Origin: Yoonia sp.
Lineage (GTDB): Bacteria; Pseudomonadota; Alphaproteobacteria; Rhodobacterales; Rhodobacteraceae
Direction of reading: 5' to 3'
DNA: 39,815 nucleotides
Assembly: GCA_029250945.1 (NCBI GenBank)
Contig: JAQXEG010000019.1
Location: forward strand, 1 to 39,815
Below the pieces are notes generated by a model. It ran no database searches and had not been told where the DNA came from. It saw nothing but the letters and a program-made list of their open reading frames with translations. The position numbers and the translations under genes are program-made. Positions 26,071 through 35,225 of this stretch are shown here, one piece after another (positions within the stretch are counted from its first letter, which is position 1; every line of letters begins with the position of its first letter).

Positions 26071-26993
26071 GCTGTTTCCTTCACGAGGCCAACAAAAATA
26101 TCTTCGAGGCTGGATTGATGGGTCTGCATGTCAGTCATCGACAACCCCGCCTTTTGCAAATCATTCAATAGCGTGGTGATGCCAGTCCGCTCACCTTTGG
26201 TGTCGTAGGTATAGATCAACGACCGGTCATCCCCCCCTATCGTCAGGCTATATGCGGCCAAGGCGGCAGGAACATCCGTGATTGTATCTGCCAGATCAAT
26301 AACGAGTTGCTTTTGCCCCATCTGGGCCATCATCTCGGCCTTGTCCTGTACCAACAGAATTTCACCTTTGGAAATGACGCCGACGCGGTCTGCAATCGCC
26401 TCGGCCTCTTCTATATAATGCGTCGTCAGAATGATGGTCACACCGTCAGCCTTCAAATCAGCGACAACGTCCCACATGTCCTTGCGGAGCTCGACATCAA
26501 CGCCAGCGGTGGGTTCATCAAGGAAAAGCACACGCGGCTCATGTGACAACGCCTTGGCGATCAGCACACGACGCTTCATCCCACCAGACAGCATCATGAT
26601 CTTGCTATCCTTTTTGTCGTGCAACGAAAGTTTCTTAAGAATCTGCTCGAGGTAGGCGTCATTGCGGGGCTTACCGAACAGCCCCCGCGAAAACCGTACG
26701 GTATTCATAACCGTCTCGAATGGCTCAAGGTTGATTTCCTGCGGGACAAGCCCAATCAAGTTTCGCGCTGCGCGAAATTCGGTTTGCGTATCATGCCCAC
26801 CAACCGAAATCGCGCCCGACGTCGGAACTGTAATGCCACAAATCGTCGAAATCAGAGTCGTTTTGCCAGCACCGTTGGGGCCGAGCAAAGCCAGAATTTC
26901 ACCCTGTTGGATTTCAAGATCAACAGACCTCAGTGCTTCAAACCCGCCCTCATAGGCCTTACGGAGGTTCTGAACATTTACAATTGTTGGCAT
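26067..26993 (-). CDS. ABC transporter ATP-binding protein (ABC-2 exporter)
   Basis: This 308-residue ATPase powers the adjoining permease. Walker A is GPNGAGKTT (near residues 38-46), the signature is LSGGMKRRV (near 139), Walker B is [12 protein letters not shown] (near 159-170) and the switch His is in TTHYIEE. A C-terminal extension of about 70 residues ends with [13 protein letters not shown], usual for DrrA/NodI-type exporters. The ATG at 26993 is preferred over 26999 because AAAGGG lies at a better distance. The gene is the first of the pair and is divergent from the urease cluster across a 0.7-kb gap. Confidence 0.93.
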   Translation of the reverse strand: MPTIVNVQNLRKAYEGGFEALRSVDLEIQQGEILALLGPNGAGKTTLISTICGITVPTSGAISVGGHDTQTEFRAARNLIGLVPQEINLEPFETVMNTVRFSRGLFGKPRNDAYLEQILKKLSLHDKKDSKIMMLSGGMKRRVLIAKALSHEPRVLFLDEPTAGVDVELRKDMWDVVADLKADGVTIILTTHYIEEAEAIADRVGVISKGEILLVQDKAEMMAQMGQKQLVIDLADTITDVPAALAAYSLTIGGDDRSLIYTYDTKGERTGITTLLNDLQKAGLSMTDMQTHQSSLEDIFVGLVKETA

Positions 26994-26999
26994 TTTCAT

Positions 27000-27700
27000 C
27001 CCTTTTATCTGCTTTGGACACTATGATGGGTTGTTGCTAAGTAAAAGGGGTCAGGGGTTCGCTTTTGCAGTGCGTTGGACTGCGTAAGGCGTGATCTTTC
27101 AGATATGTCATTCATGACATCAGGCTCACGTCAGACTGTAGATAACCCCTTTTTTAACGTCCCCGCGGTGGAGCGACGGAACGCTCCTTAACCAAGCAGC
27201 ATGACAAGCGTGCGCCTCGGGCCATAGTTCAAATTAACGGATATTCCCATTATATTTCAGCGCTGTGTTTGAACCAACTAGCCATAAAATTCCGGCGAAG
27301 AGGTCGGATGCCCTTTTCCGAAACTCCAAACAAAAGGGCTACTGCTTCCCAGTTAAAACCAACGTTCAAAGACGTTCATTACTTATTTGAGGTTTTCCGG
27401 GCCTTCGAATTTGTCGCATCGAAATTTCATTTGGGCGCTGGAAACAGCCCGAAACCAGACTTGGACCACGGCCTTCGATGCCACAACACAAAAAGTTCCC
27501 CCTCTAATTTCAACATATCATCGGCTGCGGTCCAGATGGCGCTCTGGATTCGGGCTGGTGATTTTTCGCCCAAAAACCAGACCAACAAGGTCAGAAAATA
27601 GGCATCTCGCGAATTGCTCAGCTTTCTGAATTTCAACGTCGGCCATTTCTTGCAACGCTAGTCAGTTCTCGCCACCATTTGGCGATCTAGACCTGAAGAG
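27000..27700. other. 0.7-kb region with no convincing gene
   Basis: This gap lies between the ABC exporter genes and ureD. Small frames exist on both strands (27269-27601 plus, 27427-27636 minus), but none has a good start, coding character or a recognisable motif. The minus strand of 27270-27640 stays semi-open in one frame with scattered stops, which might be a decayed gene. The bases are more AT-rich than the flanking genes. An inverted repeat lies at 27105-27120. Promoters for both divergent units must lie here, but no clear pair was found. Confidence 0.5.
27105..27120. promoter_or_regulatory. Inverted repeat, possible operator
   Basis: ATGTCAT (27105-27111) and ATGACAT (27114-27120) are exact inverted repeats with a 2-base spacer, 112 bases upstream of the ABC ATPase start. 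The shape suits a dimeric repressor. No regulator gene is adjacent, so the assignment is speculative. Confidence 0.3.
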
Positions 27701-28540
27701 ATGCCCGTGAACTTCCAATTTGCCATTGCGTCACCCCATCAGCTTCAGCGCGCCCGCGGCCAGCTGAACATCAGCGCGCAGCGTGCCAGTGGTGACGTCA
27801 CCCGGCTTCGGGATTTGCGCCAGCAAGGATCGTATCGCGCCATTTTTCCGCGCCCCATCGGTGGGAATGTCGAGGCCGTGATCATCAATACTGCGGGCGG
27901 TGTGACGGGTGGCGACAGGTTTTCCACAAACGTAATCGCCCATGACGCCGCACATGTAAGCATCACAACCCAAGCCGCCGAACGGGTTTACCGCGCGACC
28001 GCATCTGCGACGGGCACAATGAAAACTACCCTTTGTGCTGAACAAAGCGCTCAACTTTATTGGTTGCCGCAAGAAACGATCCTGTTTGATGGGGCCAGAT
28101 TGCGCCGCAGTATGGACGTTGATCTGCACCCGACGGCCAAGTTCCTCATGGTAGAACCGCTTGTGTTTGGACGCGAAGCATCAGGCGAAACCCTGCATTT
28201 GGGCGCTCTTGATGACCGTGTCACAATCACCCGTGACGGGCAGCCAATCTATCTTGACCGGATTAAACTGCATGGCGATATCGCTGTGTCCTTGGCAGGC
28301 ACTGCTGTCGCAAATGGTGCACGTGCGGTTGCGAACATCGTGTTGGTTGATCCCAGTGCGCAGACCCTTCTGGATGGGTTGCGTGATCTTTTACCGCCGA
28401 ACGCCGGCGCGAGCCTGCTATCAGATACCGTCCTTGTGGTCCGCATCTTAGCCGACGACAGCTATGCCTTGCGCTGCGCGCTTTTCCCGATCCTGACCTT
28501 ATTGACCAACAATGCAGTGCCCAAAAACTGGAGACTTTGA
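27701..28540 (+). CDS. ureD: Urease accessory protein UreD
   Basis: UreD binds apo-urease and, with UreF and UreG, delivers nickel to the active site. The 279-residue protein has the family blocks GGVTGGDRF (near residue 66), the ITTQAAERVYRA strand, the WLPQETILFDGARLRR motif (near 119-135) and EPLVFGREASGE. The ATG at 27701 is used. A GTG at 27707 has the better placed GAAGAG ribosome-binding site and would remove two residues. It heads the plus-strand urease operon and is followed by ureA after 3 nt. Confidence 0.94.
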   Translation: MPVNFQFAIASPHQLQRARGQLNISAQRASGDVTRLRDLRQQGSYRAIFPRPIGGNVEAVIINTAGGVTGGDRFSTNVIAHDAAHVSITTQAAERVYRATASATGTMKTTLCAEQSAQLYWLPQETILFDGARLRRSMDVDLHPTAKFLMVEPLVFGREASGETLHLGALDDRVTITRDGQPIYLDRIKLHGDIAVSLAGTAVANGARAVANIVLVDPSAQTLLDGLRDLLPPNAGASLLSDTVLVVRILADDSYALRCALFPILTLLTNNAVPKNWRL

Positions 28541-28543
28541 CCG

Positions 28544-28846
28544 ATGCAACTGACGCCGCGAGAGAAAGGCAAACTGCTGATCGCCATGGCCGCCGAAGTC
28601 GCGCGCAAGCGTTTGGCGCGTGGTGTGAAACTCAACTACCCAGAAGCAATTGCTCTGATCACCGATGCAGTAGTTGAGGGTGCGCGCGATGGCCGTTCCG
28701 TCGCTGATATGATGGAAGCAGGCGCACATGTCATCACGCGTGATCACTGTATGGATGGCATCGCGGACATGATCCACGACGTGCAGGTCGAGGCGACCTT
28801 TCCCGACGGCACAAAACTCGTCACCGTCCACAACCCGATCCGATAG
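28544..28846 (+). CDS. ureA: Urease subunit gamma
   Basis: UreA is the 100-residue gamma subunit of urease. It begins [22 protein letters not shown], contains [21 protein letters not shown] and ends [12 protein letters not shown], the full family pattern. With UreB and UreC it forms the (alpha-beta-gamma)3 enzyme in the cytoplasm. GGAG lies nine bases before its start, inside the end of ureD. The separate ureA and ureB genes show the usual bacterial three-subunit form, not a fused one. Confidence 0.97.
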   Translation: MQLTPREKGKLLIAMAAEVARKRLARGVKLNYPEAIALITDAVVEGARDGRSVADMMEAGAHVITRDHCMDGIADMIHDVQVEATFPDGTKLVTVHNPIR

Positions 28847-28855
28847 GAGGCCGCA

Positions 28856-29161
28856 ATGATCCCCGGAGAACTTTTCCCAGCAGATGGCGATTTGATCCTG
28901 AATGCAGACCGCGAAGCGATCACTTTAATGGTGGCCAATACCGGTGATCGCCCTGTGCAAGTCGGTAGTCATTACCACTTTGCCGAATGTAACGGGGCAT
29001 TGGATTTTGACCGATCGGCCGCCCACGGTCGTCGCCTTGATATCGCACCGGGCACCGCCGTGCGTTTTGAGCCGGGTCAACGGCGCGAAGTGAACCTGAT
29101 TGAGATCTCCGGCGCACGCCGCGTCTTCGGATTTAACAACAAAGTCATGGGAGACCTATAG
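28856..29161 (+). CDS. ureB: Urease subunit beta
   Basis: UreB is the 101-residue beta subunit of urease. It starts [19 protein letters not shown] and contains the conserved [15 protein letters not shown] block (near 30-44), [11 protein letters not shown] and [16 protein letters not shown] precedes its ATG at the ideal distance. It lies between ureA (9-nt gap) and ureC (3-nt gap), so the structural genes are co-transcribed. Confidence 0.97.
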   Translation: MIPGELFPADGDLILNADREAITLMVANTGDRPVQVGSHYHFAECNGALDFDRSAAHGRRLDIAPGTAVRFEPGQRREVNLIEISGARRVFGFNNKVMGDL

Positions 29162-29164
29162 CAC

Positions 29165-30904
29165 ATGGCCACTTCAATCAGCCGCGCCGATTACGCCGCC
29201 ATGTTTGGCCCCACCGTAGGCGATAAACTCCGTCTTGCCGATACTGACCTAATCATTGAAGTTGAGCGTGATCTGACCGCCGAGCGGGCCAATGGTGGCA
29301 ACGGCATGACCTACGGCGAAGAGGTCAAATTTGGCGGTGGTAAGGTCATCCGCGACGGCATGGGCCAATCCCAAGCGACCCGCGCGGCAGGGGCGGTGGA
29401 TACAGTTATTACCAATGTGCTGATCGTCGATCATGCAGGTATCTATAAGGCCGATGTCGGCCTGCGCGACGGGCGGATTCACAAGATCGGCAAGGCGGGC
29501 AACCCCGACACGCAACCCGGCATCGACATCATCGTCGGACCCGGCACAGAAGTCATCGCAGGCGAAGGCCGCATCCTGACCGCAGGTGGGTTCGACAGCC
29601 ATATCCACTTCATCTGCCCGCAACAGATCGAGGATGCGCTGCACTCTGGCCTGACCACAATGTTGGGCGGTGGCACAGGGCCTGCGCATGGCACATTGGC
29701 CACAACCTGCACACCCGGTCCGTGGCACATTGGGCGCATGTTGCAAGCCGCTGATGCATTTCCAATGAACCTTGCATTCGCGGGCAAAGGAAATGCCAGC
29801 CAACCTGATGCCTTGGCCGAGATGGTGAAAGGCGGCGCCTGTGCGCTCAAGCTACACGAGGATTGGGGCACGACCCCTGCGGCGATTGATTGCTGCCTGT
29901 CTGTGGCCGATGACATGGATGTGCAGGTGATGATTCACACCGATACGCTTAATGAATCTGGCTTCGTCGAAAACACCATGGCGGCGGTGAAGGGCCGCAC
30001 CATTCACGCGTTTCATACCGAAGGTGCAGGTGGCGGCCATGCGCCTGACATCATCAAAATCTGCGGCGACGCGAATGTCTTGCCTGCCTCTACCAACCCG
30101 ACGCGGCCCTATACGGTCAACACGCTCGAAGAGCACCTCGATATGCTCATGGTCTGCCACCATCTGGACAAATCCATCCCCGAAGACGTGGCATTTGCCG
30201 AAAGCCGGATCAGGCGCGAAACCATTGCCGCCGAAGACATCTTGCACGACATGGGTGCATTTTCGATCATCGCGTCCGACAGTCAGGCCATGGGGCGCGT
30301 GGGCGAGGTGCTGATCCGCACTTGGCAGACGGCGGATAAGATGAAGAAACAACGCGGTCACCTGCCCGAGGAAACCGGCGAGAACGACAATTTCCGTGTG
30401 CGCCGCTATATCGCAAAATACACGATCAACCCTGCGATTGCCCATGGGATCAGCCACGAGATTGGCAGCATCACCGAAGGGAAACGCGCCGATCTTGTGC
30501 TGTGGAATCCCGCCTTCTTTGGCGTGAAACCCGAGATGGTGCTGATAGCCGGCACGATTGTGTGCGCACAGATGGGCGACCCGAATGCGTCGATCCCCAC
30601 GCCGCAACCCGTCTATTCGCGCCCCATGTTCGGCGCATTCGGACGCTCGGTTGAACAGTCCGCCGTTTGCTTTGTGTCACAGGCTGCGCAGGCGGATGGC
30701 ATCGGCGACAAGCTTGGTCTGGCCAAACAAACTGTGGCCGTGCAAAACACGCGCAACATTGGAAAATCCGACCTGATCCTAAATACCGCGACGCCAAAGA
30801 TGGAAGTGAACCCCGAGACATACGAGGTCCACGCAGACGGCGAACTACTCACCTGTGAACCCGCCAGCGAACTGCCGATGGCCCAACGGTATTTCATGTT
30901 CTGA
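29165..30904 (+). CDS. ureC: Urease subunit alpha
   Basis: UreC is the catalytic subunit that hydrolyses urea to ammonia and carbamate. The 579-residue protein carries all active-site residues: nickel-binding His146 and His148 (SHIHF), the Lys229 that is carbamylated (ALKLHEDWG), His258 (MIHTDT), His284 ([13 protein letters not shown]), the mobile-flap Cys331 with catalytic His332 (VCHHLD), and Asp372 (SDSQAMGR). The family usually has about 567-572 residues, and the extra ones lie before the first nickel ligands. The stop overlaps the ureE start as ATGA. The enzyme should be active if nickel is supplied. Confidence 0.98.
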   Translation: MATSISRADYAAMFGPTVGDKLRLADTDLIIEVERDLTAERANGGNGMTYGEEVKFGGGKVIRDGMGQSQATRAAGAVDTVITNVLIVDHAGIYKADVGLRDGRIHKIGKAGNPDTQPGIDIIVGPGTEVIAGEGRILTAGGFDSHIHFICPQQIEDALHSGLTTMLGGGTGPAHGTLATTCTPGPWHIGRMLQAADAFPMNLAFAGKGNASQPDALAEMVKGGACALKLHEDWGTTPAAIDCCLSVADDMDVQVMIHTDTLNESGFVENTMAAVKGRTIHAFHTEGAGGGHAPDIIKICGDANVLPASTNPTRPYTVNTLEEHLDMLMVCHHLDKSIPEDVAFAESRIRRETIAAEDILHDMGAFSIIASDSQAMGRVGEVLIRTWQTADKMKKQRGHLPEETGENDNFRVRRYIAKYTINPAIAHGISHEIGSITEGKRADLVLWNPAFFGVKPEMVLIAGTIVCAQMGDPNASIPTPQPVYSRPMFGAFGRSVEQSAVCFVSQAAQADGIGDKLGLAKQTVAVQNTRNIGKSDLILNTATPKMEVNPETYEVHADGELLTCEPASELPMAQRYFMF

Positions 30905-31371
30905 TGGCTGATTTTGTCGCGCAAACTATCCGCAAAGCAGGCGACTGGACTGAGGCGTTCGAAGCTTGCGTTCTGACATATGAAGACCGTTTTTTGCGCC
31001 GCAAGGTGATAAAGACTGCGCGGGGGCAAACCTTGCTCGTCGATTTGGCGCATACGACGTCGCTAGATCATGGGGACGCCTTTGAGCTCGACGACGGAAA
31101 CCTGATCGAGGTCAGCGCCGCTGCAGAACCCTTGTTGCAAATCACCGGTGATCTTGTCCAACTGGCATGGCACATCGGCAACCGCCACACGCCCTGCCAA
31201 ATCGAGGCGAACCGGCTGTTAATTCAAGACGACCCCGTGATTGGGCATATGCTGGAACACCTTGGTGCGACTGTGACACAGGTCAATGAACCCTTCACTC
31301 CCGAAGGCGGCGCCTATGGTCACGGGCGCACGCATAGCCACGAACATGGTCACACGGCCCATGAGCACTGA
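30904..31371 (+). CDS. ureE: Urease accessory protein UreE
   Basis: UreE is the nickel metallochaperone that hands nickel to UreG. The 155-residue protein has the two-domain layout, with the peptide-binding N-terminus and the metal-binding C-terminal domain (LAWHIGNRHTPCQIE near residue 87, GHMLEHLGA near 117). It ends in a His-rich tail, [17 protein letters not shown], which can hold several nickel ions. It overlaps ureC by ATGA at its start and ureF by 11 nt at its end. Confidence 0.95.
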   Translation: MADFVAQTIRKAGDWTEAFEACVLTYEDRFLRRKVIKTARGQTLLVDLAHTTSLDHGDAFELDDGNLIEVSAAAEPLLQITGDLVQLAWHIGNRHTPCQIEANRLLIQDDPVIGHMLEHLGATVTQVNEPFTPEGGAYGHGRTHSHEHGHTAHEH

Positions 31372-31990
31372 CATTCTAACGCTGTCGCAGTTGCTTTCGC
31401 CCAGCTTTCCGGTTGGAGCGTTCGCCTATTCGCACGGGCTGGAAACCGCAATTGATGACGGGAGGGTCCATGACGCGAACAACCTGCAAGATTGGTTGCG
31501 CGACCTTTTGCACTTTGGCAGCGCGCAATCGGATGCGGTGTTGGTGAACATGGCCTATGCGGGTGAAGCCGCCGAGGTTGACGCAATCGCCCGCGCCTTT
31601 GCTGCATCCGCGGAACGTTTGAAAGAAACCGACCTGCAGGGGGCCGCGTTTTGTGACACTGTGCGGGACGTCTGGGGCATTGACCTCGGGCAGCTCTGCT
31701 ACCCAGTTGCAGTTGGTCAAACGGCCCGCGCCATGGCCCTTGATCCAGAGCTTTGTACAGCGTTGTATTTGCAGGCCTTCATCGCCAATCTTGTTGCTGC
31801 CGCGATGCGCTTGGTGCCAATGGGCCAAGTGGACGGACAAAAGGTGCAAGCCACGCTGAAACCCGATTGTGTCGCGATCGCCAACGCCAGTGTCGGGACT
31901 ACGGCGGATGATCTACACAGCTGCACATGGGGTTCTGACATCGCCGCCATGCGCCACGAAACCCAGTATTCCCGCGTCTTTCGGAGCTAG
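31361..31990 (+). CDS. ureF: Urease accessory protein UreF
   Basis: UreF acts with UreD and UreG in nickel insertion, gating the GTP-dependent step. The all-helical 209-residue protein starts with the family motif [21 protein letters not shown] and has the late [12 protein letters not shown] block. The ATG at 31361 is chosen over 31286 because the extra residues in the longer frame are the ureE tail read in another frame. It overlaps the last 11 nt of ureE. ureG follows after 4 nt. Confidence 0.94.
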   Translation: MSTDILTLSQLLSPSFPVGAFAYSHGLETAIDDGRVHDANNLQDWLRDLLHFGSAQSDAVLVNMAYAGEAAEVDAIARAFAASAERLKETDLQGAAFCDTVRDVWGIDLGQLCYPVAVGQTARAMALDPELCTALYLQAFIANLVAAAMRLVPMGQVDGQKVQATLKPDCVAIANASVGTTADDLHSCTWGSDIAAMRHETQYSRVFRS

Positions 31991-31994
31991 ACAC

Positions 31995-32618
31995 ATGACA
32001 TCACAAAACGGACCTCTTCGGATTGGGATTGGCGGCCCTGTGGGCGCGGGTAAGACCACGTTGACGGCATCTCTTGCACGCATCTTACACCCGAAGATTT
32101 CCATTGGGGTCATCACCAATGACATCTACACCCAAGAGGATGCAGAGGCTTTGATGCGTATGCAAATCCTGCCCCAAGATCGCGTGATCGGCGTGGAAAC
32201 CGGCGGCTGCCCGCATACCGCCATCCGCGAAGATGCGTCGATCAATCTGGCAGCGATTGCACAAATGCGCGACCGACATGAAGATGTAGAAATCGTGTTG
32301 ATCGAAAGCGGCGGGGACAATTTGTCGGCGACCTTCAGCCCCGAATTGGCCGATGTGACTGTTTATGTGATCGACGTGGCCGCAGGCGAGGAAATTCCGC
32401 GTAAAGGCGGTCCTGCGATCACAAAATCAGATGTTTTGGTCGTCAATAAAACCGATTTGGCCCCGCATGTGGGCGCGTCGCTTGATGTGATGGAGCGCGA
32501 TGCAAAACGGATGCGCGGCGACAAACCTTTTGTGTTCACAAGCCTGCGGCGAGGTGATGGGGCGACAGAAGTGATCGACCTTTTGGCAAGCATCGGCGGG
32601 TTCACCCCGCCGGCCTAG
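31995..32618 (+). CDS. ureG: Urease accessory GTPase UreG
   Basis: UreG is the SIMIBI-class GTPase that drives nickel delivery. The 207-residue protein has the P-loop [11 protein letters not shown] (near residues 13-23), the nickel-binding Cys-Pro-His in [13 protein letters not shown] (near 66-78), the [15 protein letters not shown] block and the [10 protein letters not shown] guanine-specificity motif. The ATG at 31995 is chosen because GGAG precedes it and the longer frame from 31869 overlaps ureF. The stop overlaps that of the convergent urtE by 4 nt. Confidence 0.97.
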   Translation: MTSQNGPLRIGIGGPVGAGKTTLTASLARILHPKISIGVITNDIYTQEDAEALMRMQILPQDRVIGVETGGCPHTAIREDASINLAAIAQMRDRHEDVEIVLIESGGDNLSATFSPELADVTVYVIDVAAGEEIPRKGGPAITKSDVLVVNKTDLAPHVGASLDVMERDAKRMRGDKPFVFTSLRRGDGATEVIDLLASIGGFTPPA

Positions 32619-33310
32619 ACCATGACCGCGTCGAACAATGTCTGTCTTTCCAAACCGTCGGCACGGCTTTCAAACGACACTTCGCCGCGCTTCATCACTA
32701 TGAATTGGTCACCCAAATCGAATGCGAAATCGAAGAACTGTTCGACAAGCACAATCGCCATATCGCCTTGGTCGCAAAGGGTGCGAATGACGTGGTCGAT
32801 TTGTTGGATGATGTTGGGCTGAATGCCTTCTGTCGGCTCATCCAGCAGCAAGACCTTAGGCCGCGTTATCAGCGCACGCGCGATGGCAAGCTGTTGTTGT
32901 TGCCCGCCAGACAGGTCGCCGCCACGTCGTTCCGACATCTCTTTCAACACGGGAAACAGATCATAGATATGGTCAGGGACTACATGGTCGGCCTTGTTCA
33001 AACACGCAAATCCGGTTTCCAGGTTTTCAACAACTGTCATCATCGGAAAGATCTCGCGCCCTTGCGGGACATAAGCGATGCCCGCCTTAGCCGCGTCAAA
33101 GGCTGTAAGATGCGATTGCGGTTTTCCGTCGAGAATGACCGTTCCGTCTGCATAAGGATGGCGGCCAGAAATCGCCTTGAGCAGGCTGGTTTTACCGACG
33201 CCATTCGTGCCCATTAAGGCCGTGACCTCGCCCGGTTGGGCGGTCAAGGACACACCGTTCAGGATCTGACTTTGCCCGTATTTTAGGGTCAGATTTTGGA
33301 TGTCCAACAT
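32615..33310 (-). CDS. urtE: Urea ABC transporter ATP-binding protein UrtE
   Basis: UrtE is one of the two ATPases of the urea importer. The 231-residue LivF-type protein has Walker [13 protein letters not shown] (near residues 33-44), the signature [16 protein letters not shown] (near 132), Walker [14 protein letters not shown] and the switch His replaced by a Glu-rich end ([11 protein letters not shown]), as normal in LivF-type ATPases. Assignment to urea rests on the urtABCDE order and the adjoining urease operon. It is the last gene of the minus-strand operon and starts 3 nt after the urtD stop. Confidence 0.94.
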   Translation of the reverse strand: MLDIQNLTLKYGQSQILNGVSLTAQPGEVTALMGTNGVGKTSLLKAISGRHPYADGTVILDGKPQSHLTAFDAAKAGIAYVPQGREIFPMMTVVENLETGFACLNKADHVVPDHIYDLFPVLKEMSERRGGDLSGGQQQQLAIARALITRPKVLLLDEPTEGIQPNIIQQIDHVIRTLCDQGDMAIVLVEQFFDFAFDLGDQFIVMKRGEVSFESRADGLERQTLFDAVMV

Positions 33311-33313
33311 GGC

Positions 33314-34054
33314 TTAGCGTCCTAGATACACGTCGATTACGTCTCGGTTTTGGGTGACATGATCCAGCGACCCTTCGGCCAGAACGGACCCTTGGTGCAA
33401 CACTGTGACCTTGCAATTCAATCGCCGGATGAAATCCATATCATGTTCGACGACCACCACGGCGCGGGTTTTGGCCGCGCGCACTAGAATGTCTGTGGTT
33501 TGCTCGCGTTCCACCGCCGACATGCCTGCGGCTGGCTCATCGACAAGTAAGAGCCGTGGGTCCTGGGCCAGCAGCATACCAATCTCTAGCCATTGTTTTT
33601 GCCCATGGCTGAGTGCGCCCGAAACCAGATCAAGCGCATCCGTCAGCCCGATATCATCGCTGATCGCACGCACGCGGTCTTCGGTGTTGGCGGCGGCTTT
33701 ATTGAACAATAGATCAAACGGACGTCGCGGGTTTTTCAACGCCATGGTGATGTTTTCGCGCACGGTCTGTGCCTCGAACACAGTAGGCTTCTGGAACTTA
33801 CGACCGATACCAGCTTGGGCGATTTGGCTTTCGGACATGCCCAGCAAGGACACAGATTTTTCGCCCCAAATCACATAGCCTTCATCGGGTTTTGTCTTGC
33901 CCGTCACAATGTCCATAAACGTGGTTTTACCAGCACCATTGGGCCCGATAATTGCGCGCAATTCCGGCTCGGCGATTTGGATCGACAGATTGTTAATCGC
34001 TTTAAACCCATCAAAGCTGACCGAGATGCCAGAGACCTCTAAAAGCGTGCTCAT
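33314..34054 (-). CDS. urtD: Urea ABC transporter ATP-binding protein UrtD
   Basis: UrtD is the second ATPase of the urea importer (LivG type). From ATG 34054 it has 246 residues, with Walker [13 protein letters not shown] (near 38-49), the LivG-specific GIGRKFQKPTVFEAQTVREN block, the signature LSHGQKQWLEIGMLL, Walker B LLLVDEPAAGM and switch His in VVVEHDMDFIR. A longer frame from 34168 is rejected because AAAGGAG lies before 34054 and the extra residues belong to urtC in another frame. The start overlaps the urtC stop (ATGA). Confidence 0.94.
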   Translation of the reverse strand: MSTLLEVSGISVSFDGFKAINNLSIQIAEPELRAIIGPNGAGKTTFMDIVTGKTKPDEGYVIWGEKSVSLLGMSESQIAQAGIGRKFQKPTVFEAQTVRENITMALKNPRRPFDLLFNKAAANTEDRVRAISDDIGLTDALDLVSGALSHGQKQWLEIGMLLAQDPRLLLVDEPAAGMSAVEREQTTDILVRAAKTRAVVVVEHDMDFIRRLNCKVTVLHQGSVLAEGSLDHVTQNRDVIDVYLGR

Positions 34055-35223
34055 CTCCGATCTCCTTTGCGTGGTATGAGGTCGAACAACCCGCCGATCC
34101 CTTTTGGAAAGAACAGGGTGACGGCAACAAAGGTCAGCCCCAGCAGCATCAACCACCAATCCGTCCATTGGACGACATAGATCCCAAGGTTAATGTCGGG
34201 CGCGCTGCCGCCCGTGAACCATGACGACATTAGCGAAACGACCGCCGCTCCGATCACCGCACCGTAAAGCCGCCCGCGTCCGCCAATCGCGACCCAAACG
34301 GCCAGATAGATCGACGCCATGGGGGCAATTTCGGCGGGGTTGATGATGCCCGCTTGCGGGTAGTACAGCGCGCCCGCGACACCGGCGACCATGGCTGTGG
34401 TAGTGAAGATGCACAGCTTATAGCTTTCGACGTGATAGCCGAGGAAACGCACCCGCGCCTCGTTGTCGCGAATGGCGCGGACCACGGAGCCAAATTTGCC
34501 CGACGTCATCCATGCGAACAAGAGGTAACCTGCGGCCAGCGCCACTGCCGAGGCCCAAAAGAACCATAGCGAGAGGGTCGCTTGGGATACAGTCTCTAAC
34601 CCCGGAATATTCTGCAATCCCGACAGCCCGTTGTTGCCGCGCAATCCTGTGTCGTTTTGGAAGAAATACAGCGACAGCGCGAGGGTCATGGCTTGGGTCA
34701 AGATCGATAGATAGACGCCTGCGACACGGCTGCGGAATGCGAGCCAGCCGAAGACAAGTGCTAGCAAACCAGGCACCAGAATCACGGCCAAAAGTTGCAA
34801 GGTCAGCGAATGTGAAAACGCCCAAATCAGTGGGAAATCAAAGCTGCCGACAACACCAAAAATTTGGGCGCCAATGGCATCGGTAATCTCATCCATTGTC
34901 GCGGGCAGGATGTTGTTTTCCAGCGATGCGACGACGATGTCCTTGGTCCGGTCATACATCAACCACATTCCCATAGCGTATCCGCCGATACCGAAAAACG
35001 CAAAATGTCCGAGACTTAGGATACCGCAATACCCCCAAACCACATCCATCGCTACAGCGACTAGACATAGGCATAACGTCTTGCCAAGTGTTTTCAAAAA
35101 CGAGGTTGAGATCAGCGCAGTGCCCGCCGCCTCGCTACAAATCGACACGATCACGGTGAACAGTGACAGGCCCAAAAGGAACCACAGCACGGACGGGTTT
35201 TTGGCGATAAACGTGTTTTGCAT
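34051..35223 (-). CDS. urtC: Urea ABC transporter permease UrtC
   Basis: UrtC is one of the two membrane subunits (LivM type) of the urea importer. The 390-residue protein has about ten hydrophobic helices, the GYCGILSLGHFAFFGIGGYAMGMWL block (near residues 59-84) and the RVRFLGYHVESYKLCIFTTTAMVAGVAGALY coupling region with the Glu-Ala-Arg loop (AIRDNEARVRFLG). ATG 35223 is chosen because GGAG lies upstream and the longer frame overlaps urtB. It is 2 nt after urtB and overlaps urtD. Confidence 0.94.
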   Translation of the reverse strand: MQNTFIAKNPSVLWFLLGLSLFTVIVSICSEAAGTALISTSFLKTLGKTLCLCLVAVAMDVVWGYCGILSLGHFAFFGIGGYAMGMWLMYDRTKDIVVASLENNILPATMDEITDAIGAQIFGVVGSFDFPLIWAFSHSLTLQLLAVILVPGLLALVFGWLAFRSRVAGVYLSILTQAMTLALSLYFFQNDTGLRGNNGLSGLQNIPGLETVSQATLSLWFFWASAVALAAGYLLFAWMTSGKFGSVVRAIRDNEARVRFLGYHVESYKLCIFTTTAMVAGVAGALYYPQAGIINPAEIAPMASIYLAVWVAIGGRGRLYGAVIGAAVVSLMSSWFTGGSAPDINLGIYVVQWTDWWLMLLGLTFVAVTLFFPKGIGGLFDLIPRKGDRR

Positions 35224-35225
35224 GA

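Noticed and set aside
27269-27601. 110-codon plus-strand frame upstream of ureD
   Set aside because: No ribosome-binding site, no motif and composition unlike the neighbouring genes, so it was treated as non-coding.
27620-27660. Sigma-54-like GG...GC pattern before ureD
   Set aside because: Spacing between GG and GC is nine, not ten, and the flanks do not match.
29852-30607. Minus-strand frame of 251 codons inside ureC
   Set aside because: Shadow of the strongly conserved urease alpha gene.
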